A stretch of DNA of 37,668 nt from Anaerolineales bacterium (lineage in GTDB: Bacteria > Chloroflexota > Anaerolineae > Anaerolineales > Villigracilaceae): positions 1-37,668 of the forward strand of contig JAJTXU010000018.1 of assembly GCA_021462845.1 (NCBI GenBank). Direction: 5' to 3'. Each line of letters opens with the position of its first letter. The stretch's first letter is position 1. Under the pieces are notes generated by a model. It saw only the letters and a list, made by a program, of their open reading frames with translations. It was not told where the DNA came from and made no database searches. The position numbers were made by a program, and so were the translations under genes. This document shows, piece by piece, positions 32,156-37,668 of the stretch.

Positions 32156-34657
32156 TTATTTTATATTCCCTAACAATCTTGGGAACCAATACCACAACAC
32201 ATCGCGCGCGGGTTTGCCATGCACCGACGCGGACTTGTCCTGCAATTCAACGGGCGCAAAATATCCGCGGCTGACCAACCCGCTCACCCATGAGCGCGCA
32301 TTCAACGCGTTGAAAATGGCGTCGTAGATATCAACCTGCTGTTGCAGGTCGAGGTTCACTGTGGAAAGGTCCTGGCTGGGGCGGTTGAGAGCAGTCCAAT
32401 CGAGGCAGGTTCCGCTCGTGCTGGGAATACATCCCGTGGCAGAATTTGTCGCAGAGGGGTACGAGAGCGCGATCACGAACGGTTTGGCAATCTGCTGTTG
32501 CCATGGCGCAACGTTTTGATCGAGAAGCCTGCCAGCCTCGTTGATCATATCCGTTTTGTTGGGAACGGCAAGCGTGCTTATTTTTGCAAACCAAAGCAGG
32601 TACACGGCATCCGTATCCTGCAAGACCGTCACAGGCGGTGTGAAGTCGGTCGTGTTGTATGGGATTGCAAAAAGCAGGTTGCCTCGGAAGCGCTGGCGAA
32701 TCTCCGCGATGATCGATTTCCAGCGCGCATCCGCGTCGGTTGGGACTCCGCTGGGGGAGCCGTCGGCAAGTTTCCCGTTGGGAAGAGCCGGGAGAATCCA
32801 ATCTCCGCCGATGATTAAGCCCTGCGCGCCGGATTGCGCGGCTTGGTCGGCAAAATGGATGGCAAAGGCGCGATAGTGATCGAACCAGTCGTTCCACCAG
32901 TTGCCATCGCGCGGGGCTTTACTCCAAAAATCGGCGGCGTTCACATCAAAACGCGGTTGCGGAAAAATGGCAACGTTGAGGCTTTGCGCGCGCGCTTGCG
33001 TAACCGCGTCGAGGGTGTCTTTCCAAAACGCGTCTTTGCCGGGCTGTTGGGCGAATACGATCGGGCTGATTCGTTCGTACGTCCACGTGGGAGTGTAAAT
33101 CACCCAGTTCGCGCCGATGCCTTTGATGTTTTGTAGCGCGGCATCGTTGAAGCGCGGGACGTTGGGATCGTAATGCGCCTGATACTCGATGCCCGCCATG
33201 AACCCGGCTCCGCGCGACGGGATGTCTGTTTGCACAAGCGTGGCGCTGCCGGCAACCTGGGGCCACGCCCACGCGTTGACAGTATCGGTGATGAATTGCG
33301 GCGTGATCGTGCCGGAGATATTGCGCCCATGCGCTGTGGGACCAACTTGTTGCGATTCATCCGCCGAGTCGCATTGCGCGTTGCGGCAGTAACGATAAGC
33401 GAACGACGAACTGTCGCGGAGCGGACCGTATAACTTGAAGGTCCAGTGATTTCCGCCGGCGTTTTGCATGGGGAGGGGAGGCGTCCAGCCATTGTGCGAG
33501 AACTGGATGTAAATGAAATCGCCCGGCGGAGTATTGGCGGGCACGGTCACATCGAAAAGGATCGGCGCGTTGGGAGGTCCATTTTGCCACGAGTGAACGG
33601 CATCTTGAACGGTCATATCCTGCGCGCCGACAAGAATGCGGCGCGTGACAAACCTCCCCTCAGAAGTGAATTCCGAATTCCAATATCCATCGCCGATGGT
33701 GTATTTGTATTGCACATCCGCGCCGACGGGGAGACGGATCGTTGTGGTGTATCTACCATCCGCGCCGAGTTGCAGAATCGGCATTCGGTCGGCGACAGTA
33801 CTGAGTCCGCCGCGTAGGTCGGCGAAGGTGTTGCCAAACTGAAGCAGGCTTCCCGCGATGCGAACCGCGCCTTGAGTCCCCTGCGGGATGGAGACGATGA
33901 ACGTCACATTCACTTGCGGCAGTTGCTTGAGCCGAATCTGCGCGGCTTGGGTGATCTGGTTATCAGCCACCGCCGCTCCTTGCTGAAAGACTTGATACGA
34001 ACCATCCAACGCGTAGGCGACGAGGTTATGCGTGCCGGCGCGCAAACCAGACAGCAAAAACCTCCCGGCCGAATCGGTGAAGAATTGTTCGCCACCGGCC
34101 GTTACAAGAATATCGGGGATCGGCTGATTTGTATCCGCGTTCACTACTGTTCCAAAAATGCTTCCCGAAAGCGTGTTGACCGGCTTGTCCGTCCAACTGC
34201 TGATGGTATCGGTGATCTGCGTGTTCCCGCTGGCATAAAACAAGCGGTAGCGGATGGGCTGGTCGAGATTCGTATCCTCTTGTGTCGCGGATGGATAGCG
34301 AACATACACATAGCGAATCACAGCCTGATCGGGAATCTGCAACGTCCGAGTATAGGTAACGCTGTCAATCGGGCTGAGTTCATAATCTACCGGGTTATAT
34401 GCCAGCCCAGCAACTTCATCCAACACGCGGATCACAACCTTTTCCCCCGTCAGGAGCGGGTCGGGCACACGCACGGTAAAAGTCACATCGGCGCGCGGCG
34501 CGGGCGTGGCGGTTGGGCCAGACGGCACGGGTGTGTTGACCGCCGCAGTAGGAAACGCGGGCCACTTAATCAACGAGATCGCGCATGCCTGATTGACCAA
34601 CGCCAACACTGTAATGCTGATGAGTATCCGCTTGGATATGGAAATACGCGCCTTCAT
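32156..34657 (-). CDS. Large exported protein with sugar-binding-like modules and a TIM-barrel-like end
   Basis: An 833-residue exported protein. A signal peptide ends near NQACA (possibly a weak lipobox) and is followed by a Pro/Thr linker. Then come a beta domain (about 58-155), a carboxypeptidase-regulatory-like domain (SIFGTVVNADTNQPIPDILVTAGG), and two CBM20/48-like starch-binding-type domains (about 255-365 and 370-460, with QYKYTIGDGYWNSEF and FIYIQFSHNGW). The C-terminal ~350 residues look like a glycoside-hydrolase TIM barrel of GH113 style (GIGANWVIYTPTWTYE, WWNDWFDHYRAFAIHFADQA). The usual catalytic Glu positions appear as Asp in IIGGDW and no acid in VIALSYPS. AGGAG precedes the ATG. 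Confidence 0.7.
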   Translation of the reverse strand: MKARISISKRILISITVLALVNQACAISLIKWPAFPTAAVNTPVPSGPTATPAPRADVTFTVRVPDPLLTGEKVVIRVLDEVAGLAYNPVDYELSPIDSVTYTRTLQIPDQAVIRYVYVRYPSATQEDTNLDQPIRYRLFYASGNTQITDTISSWTDKPVNTLSGSIFGTVVNADTNQPIPDILVTAGGEQFFTDSAGRFLLSGLRAGTHNLVAYALDGSYQVFQQGAAVADNQITQAAQIRLKQLPQVNVTFIVSIPQGTQGAVRIAGSLLQFGNTFADLRGGLSTVADRMPILQLGADGRYTTTIRLPVGADVQYKYTIGDGYWNSEFTSEGRFVTRRILVGAQDMTVQDAVHSWQNGPPNAPILFDVTVPANTPPGDFIYIQFSHNGWTPPLPMQNAGGNHWTFKLYGPLRDSSSFAYRYCRNAQCDSADESQQVGPTAHGRNISGTITPQFITDTVNAWAWPQVAGSATLVQTDIPSRGAGFMAGIEYQAHYDPNVPRFNDAALQNIKGIGANWVIYTPTWTYERISPIVFAQQPGKDAFWKDTLDAVTQARAQSLNVAIFPQPRFDVNAADFWSKAPRDGNWWNDWFDHYRAFAIHFADQAAQSGAQGLIIGGDWILPALPNGKLADGSPSGVPTDADARWKSIIAEIRQRFRGNLLFAIPYNTTDFTPPVTVLQDTDAVYLLWFAKISTLAVPNKTDMINEAGRLLDQNVAPWQQQIAKPFVIALSYPSATNSATGCIPSTSGTCLDWTALNRPSQDLSTVNLDLQQQVDIYDAIFNALNARSWVSGLVSRGYFAPVELQDKSASVHGKPARDVLWYWFPRLLGNIK

Positions 34658-34680
34658 CTCTCTCTCCTCTTTCTATCGCT

Positions 34681-35568
34681 TCATCCGACGGGTTTGCCTG
34701 CTCCAAACTCCTCGACGTTTTCCGCCTCCCGCGCGCCTCTCCCGCGCAGCGCCGCGGCGAAGTAACTCAACAGGATGCTGAAAAAATAAAGCAGGGTCAT
34801 CGGCAACATCACCAAACCCATGTTCACCGGGTCAATGGTCGGCGTGACCGCGGCGGCGAGAATGGCAATGATGACAATGGCAAGCCGCCATTGTTCCACT
34901 AACACTTTCGGCTGGATGACGCCAACATAGGTCAGAGCAAAAATCACCAGCGGAGATTCAAAAAATATTCCAATCCACAACATCAACCCGGTGATAAAGC
35001 CAAAATATTCCTTTGCCGTCCACACCTGGGCGATCTCGGTAAAGCCGCCTAAAAACGGCAATGCGGCAGGGATCAGCAGGCTATGCGTCGTCCACACCCC
35101 GCCCACAAAAAGGATTGTTGCAACAGGTATGGCAAGCAGGCTGAATTTTTTCTCGCGAGCCTTCAATCCTGTCGCGGCAAAACGCCAGAAGCCAAAGGCA
35201 ATGAATGGAATGGAAATGGTCAAGCCGCTGGTCAACGCCACGCGCATGTATACGCCGATCTCTTCGGTCACCTCGATTGCCTGCAATTTCGTAAGCCCGC
35301 CCACAGGAATGGCGAGATATTTCATCAATGGGATGGTGAAATAAAAGGAAACCCCCACTGCGATGGCGATGATGACCAAAATCCAGAGCAGATGCGTTCG
35401 GAAATCCTCCACATGATCGATCAGCGTTTTTTCCGAGGTTTCATCCGGGTCTGTATTGAGATACGCCCACACGCGCGCCGGCGCTTGAAAAGGAAAGAGG
35501 ATGAGCTTGTAAAGAAGAACAAACGGGAACATCAGCGCCCGCCACAACCCTCTAAAAAATTTACGCAT
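34681..35568 (-). CDS. tatC: Twin-arginine translocase subunit TatC
   Basis: A 295-residue protein with six hydrophobic helices and the TatC features LIDHVEDFRTHLLW (the conserved H-EL-R region near residue 65), YFTIPLMKYLA, and a conserved Glu in FFESPLVIF. Compared with most TatC (about 250 residues), it has an N-terminal extension of about 50 residues with its own hydrophobic stretch. It binds the twin-arginine signal and forms the core of the export channel. Its ATG lies inside tatA (8-base overlap), so translation is coupled. Confidence 0.93.
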   Translation of the reverse strand: MRKFFRGLWRALMFPFVLLYKLILFPFQAPARVWAYLNTDPDETSEKTLIDHVEDFRTHLLWILVIIAIAVGVSFYFTIPLMKYLAIPVGGLTKLQAIEVTEEIGVYMRVALTSGLTISIPFIAFGFWRFAATGLKAREKKFSLLAIPVATILFVGGVWTTHSLLIPAALPFLGGFTEIAQVWTAKEYFGFITGLMLWIGIFFESPLVIFALTYVGVIQPKVLVEQWRLAIVIIAILAAAVTPTIDPVNMGLVMLPMTLLYFFSILLSYFAAALRGRGAREAENVEEFGAGKPVG

Positions 35569-35965
35569 TGTTTGTGTCGTCTGCCTGTTCCTCAGTTTTC
35601 TCAGCAAGGCTTTGCGAAACCGAATCGATGGCTTGGGGCTTTTTTGCCGCTTGCGGCTTCCTGGTTTGAGGCGCTTTGATGGTGGAAGCCGGGGAGCGTT
35701 TGCCGACAGGCGGCGCGATTACGTTCGTCAAGTCCGCTTCCTTTTGAAAGTCTTCGAGGTTTGCTTCGCGCATCAACCGCTGTGGAAGATTGGTAACCTC
35801 CCGGAACGTGTTCGCTACCACCTTCCCCGCGTCGGAGGTAACGTAACGGTTGAGCAAATGACCGATGGTGCGCCCCGCCTGTTTCATATTTTTCGGTCCG
35901 ATGACAATGATGGCTATCAGAACGATAAAAACGAACTCGGAAGGTCCAACGCCTAAAATTTCCAT
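35561..35965 (-). CDS. tatA: Sec-independent translocase protein TatA/TatB
   Basis: A 134-residue protein with an N-terminal membrane helix (about 8-22), the conserved Glu at its start (GPSEFVF), a GPKNM hinge, an amphipathic helix and a long Lys/Ala/Gln-rich tail. It forms the Tat pore with TatC. TatA and TatB cannot be told apart reliably; the IGPK hinge and long tail lean to TatB, and no other copy is present here. Its ATG directly follows the nusB stop (TAAATG), so the two are coupled. Confidence 0.88.
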   Translation of the reverse strand: MEILGVGPSEFVFIVLIAIIVIGPKNMKQAGRTIGHLLNRYVTSDAGKVVANTFREVTNLPQRLMREANLEDFQKEADLTNVIAPPVGKRSPASTIKAPQTRKPQAAKKPQAIDSVSQSLAEKTEEQADDTNNA

Positions 35966-36397
35966 TTACGCCTTTTGCAGGATTTGTTTGATCTCGTGCT
36001 GATGATCCGCCAACGCGCCAAGCACCCCATTCACAAAACGCGGCGCCGAATCGGAGCCGTAGAGTTTCGCCAACTCCACCGCTTCGTTAATGGCAACTTT
36101 GATCGGCGTTTCGTGAAAGACCGCAAATTCCCACAGCGCGATCCGCAGGATATTTCTGTCGATTGCCGCGATCTGATCGAGGGGCCAGTCCGGCGCATAC
36201 TTTGAGATCAGCAGGTCTAAATTAGAGGAGAGCGGAAGCACGCCAAAGACGATCTTGCGCGTGAATTCCGAAAGATCGTCCGACAACGGGAAATCTTCCA
36301 GCCGCAATTTCAACACATCGCCTGGAAGATGGTTCGCAATATCCACTTCGTAAAGTACTTGCAGAGCGATCGAACGCGCCCTGGTGCGGGATTTCAT
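35966..36397 (-). CDS. nusB: Transcription antitermination factor NusB
   Basis: A 143-residue all-helical protein of normal NusB length, with RSIALQVLYEVD at the start, the middle LDQIAAIDRNILRIALWE block, and the IKVAINEAVELAKLYGSDSAPRFVNGVLG signature. With NusE (S10) it binds boxA RNA and promotes antitermination of rRNA operons. Its start overlaps the Asp23 stop by 4 bases (ATGA). Confidence 0.95.
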   Translation of the reverse strand: MKSRTRARSIALQVLYEVDIANHLPGDVLKLRLEDFPLSDDLSEFTRKIVFGVLPLSSNLDLLISKYAPDWPLDQIAAIDRNILRIALWEFAVFHETPIKVAINEAVELAKLYGSDSAPRFVNGVLGALADHQHEIKQILQKA

Positions 36398-36753
36398 ACC
36401 GGACCAGCCTCTCCATCATCGAAATCGATATTCTCAACATGCACATCCACCGCGTCCACATCCATGCCGACGGTTTCGTGCACGGCTCGCGCCACTTGCT
36501 CTTGCACATTGCGGCTCACCTCGCGGATGTTCACATCCTGCTTGAGGATCAAGTGCAGGTCAATCACAACCACATTATCTTCGACCTCGATGCGCACTCC
36601 ATCCTGCACCCCCCGACGGAACAGGCGGTTCACTCCGCCCATAACGCCTGCCATACGGCTGACACCCGGCACCCCCAATGCCGACAATCTCACGATGGTA
36701 ACAAGCACATCGGGAGCGATGGTGGTTTTATCAGGGGAGGGTGAGGCGGTCAA
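36394..36753 (-). CDS. Asp23/Gls24 family envelope stress protein
   Basis: A 119-residue protein of the Asp23/Gls24 (DUF322) family, recognised by IAPDVLVTIVRLSALGVPGVSRMAG, the V.I.DNVVVIDLHLILK strand pair, and VQEQVARAVHETVGMDVDAVDVHVENI. Family members associate with the cell envelope in Gram-positive-type bacteria, and asp23 next to nusB is a common arrangement. The start is TTG at 36753, supported by GGAG six bases upstream. The 64-base gap to fabG holds an 8-bp AT-rich hairpin (36768-36787). Confidence 0.9.
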   Translation of the reverse strand: MTASPSPDKTTIAPDVLVTIVRLSALGVPGVSRMAGVMGGVNRLFRRGVQDGVRIEVEDNVVVIDLHLILKQDVNIREVSRNVQEQVARAVHETVGMDVDAVDVHVENIDFDDGEAGPV

Positions 36754-36817
36754 TGGAGTCTCCTTGAAGAGAATTGGAGAATTCTCTAGTCCTCTAATTC
36801 TATACTCTTCTGCTCTT

Positions 36818-37576
36818 CTACATCATCGCCATTCCGCCGTCCACGCCCAACACTTGACCGGTGATGAATGCGGCTTGATCGGAGGCGAGGAACGCAACTG
36901 CATAAGCGATCTCTTCGGGCTTGCCTTTTCGCGCCAGCGGAACTAATTTCAGCGCGGCTTCGAGCGTTTCGGGCGACATGGCATCGAGGATTTCAGTATC
37001 CACAAACCCGGGCGCAATGGCGTTGACCGTAATATTCCGCGCCGCCACTTCACGCGCCAATGACTTTGTGAAGGCGATCTGTCCGCCTTTGGAAGCAGAG
37101 TAGTTCACTTGACCAGGATTCCCCATCTGCCCAGCCACCGAAGCCATGTTGATGATCCGTCCTGTGCGTTTGCGCATCATGTGCTTGACCGCGGCTTTCG
37201 AGCAATTGAACGTGGATTTGAGATTCGTCGCGATGACCGAGTCCCAATCTGATTCAGACATCATCATGATCAACGTGTCTTTCGTGATGCCCGCATTGTT
37301 GACGAGGATGCTCAGGTCGCCGAAGGTGTCAACCGCAAACTTGATCAACGCCTCCGCCTGCTTGAAGTCCGAAACGTCCGCTTGAAACGCGGCGGCTTTG
37401 CCTCCCGCCGATTGAACGGCTTTCACCACTTCGTCTGCCGCGTCGGAGGATTTATTGTAATTGACGACCACTGCCGCGCCGCGCGCCGCGAGTTCCAGCG
37501 CCACCGCGCGACCAATCCCGCGCGAGCCGCCGGTCACCACCGCTACTTTGTTTTCAAGCGATAACGAATCTGCCAT
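36818..37576 (-). CDS. fabG: 3-oxoacyl-ACP reductase
   Basis: A 252-residue classical short-chain dehydrogenase with TGGSRGIG (15-22), NNAG (93-96), catalytic Ser146, Tyr159 and Lys163, and PGFVDT. The length, the GQVLGVDGGMAM end and closeness to canonical sequences fit FabG, which reduces 3-oxoacyl-ACP with NADPH in fatty-acid elongation. GAGGAG precedes the ATG and a TATAAT box lies 19 bases upstream. No other fab genes are in the window. Confidence 0.93.
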   Translation of the reverse strand: MADSLSLENKVAVVTGGSRGIGRAVALELAARGAAVVVNYNKSSDAADEVVKAVQSAGGKAAAFQADVSDFKQAEALIKFAVDTFGDLSILVNNAGITKDTLIMMMSESDWDSVIATNLKSTFNCSKAAVKHMMRKRTGRIINMASVAGQMGNPGQVNYSASKGGQIAFTKSLAREVAARNITVNAIAPGFVDTEILDAMSPETLEAALKLVPLARKGKPEEIAYAVAFLASDQAAFITGQVLGVDGGMAMM

Positions 37577-37595
37577 GTGTGAACTCCTCGATGAA

Positions 37596-37601
37596 ATTAT
37601 A
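37596..37601 (-). promoter_or_regulatory. -10 box of the fabG promoter
   Basis: A perfect TATAAT on the minus strand, ending 19 bases before the fabG start. The expected -35 position falls near the TACG-rich repeat and has no good match. Confidence 0.45.
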
Positions 37602-37613
37602 CACCGGACTTCA

Positions 37614-37658
37614 TACTGCGTATTGCGTAGTACGAAACACGCAGTACGTAGTACGTTA
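37614..37658. repeat. TACG/TGCG-rich intergenic repeat
   Basis: The block contains CGTAGTACG twice and inverted ACTGCGT/ACGCAGT. It resembles the repeat at 324-349 in composition and motif (AGTACGC, TACGCAGTACG). It lies just upstream of the fabG promoter. Confidence 0.5.
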
Positions 37659-37668
37659 TTTCTCCAGC

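Noticed and set aside
33872-34765. Open plus-strand frame of 297 codons
   Set aside because: It is antisense to the signal-peptide and beta-domain part of the large surface protein and the tatC end; its Arg/His-rich translation has no domain.
1-37668. CRISPR array, prophage or insertion sequence
   Set aside because: No regularly spaced identical repeats, no cas, integrase, transposase or phage structural genes were seen on either strand.

Overview
The window looks like a chromosomal segment of a Chloroflexota bacterium, probably class Anaerolineae. This is inferred from protein style: secreted proteins and lipoproteins with Thr/Pro-rich linkers, a short NAD-type 6-phosphogluconate dehydrogenase, an EF-G-like GTPase, an M32 carboxypeptidase, Asp23/NusB/Tat neighbours, and many small palindromic intergenic elements. 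No phage, transposase, CRISPR array or plasmid functions are visible. No stretch longer than 300 bases lacks a gene; the largest intergenic gap is about 230 bases (19794-20024).

Layout. 1-246 is the tail of a secreted lectin-like protein, followed by a strong hairpin and a minus-strand EF-G-like GTPase. 2606-6744 (+) is a pentose-phosphate cluster (acyltransferase, pgl, gnd, zwf) that covers the oxidative branch from glucose-6-phosphate to ribulose-5-phosphate. 6803-8187 (+) holds a two-gene nucleotidyltransferase module and a TVP38-type membrane protein. 8184-12678 (-) holds a DUF4173-like membrane protein, an amidase translationally coupled to a CBS-domain protein, and a class II aldolase. 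A tRNA-Pro(CGG) gene with a clear promoter and terminator lies at 12851-12924 (-). 13011-19793 (-) contains a lipoprotein, carboxypeptidase Taq, SerA, and a MacA/MacB-like three-gene exporter.

20025-25867 is the most unusual region. It has a membrane-anchored HEXXH protease and a lipoprotein fusing a cysteine-less DsbA-like domain to a cyclophilin. These are followed by two copies of a two-gene secreted-protein module (here called A and B), separated by a remnant of a second cyclophilin gene. The arrangement is best read as a tandem duplication of a cyclophilin-B-A block followed by a deletion that left only the tails of A1 and cyclophilin 2.

26003-28020 (+) carries TrmI, a TPR-like/zinc-ribbon protein and a Nudix hydrolase. 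28072-37576 (-) carries ribosomal protein L25, a 15-residue-repeat membrane protein, a penicillin-acylase-family hydrolase, a large surface protein with sugar-binding-like modules and a TIM-barrel-like end, and a tightly packed fabG-asp23-nusB-tatA-tatC run with overlapping stop and start codons.

Two themes run through the window. First, four genes lack a Shine-Dalgarno sequence and have a TANNNT box exactly six bases before the start codon, suggesting leaderless transcripts. Second, several families of short perfect palindromes sit in gene gaps; two of these families occur twice in the window with sequence-divergent but pairing-preserving arms.
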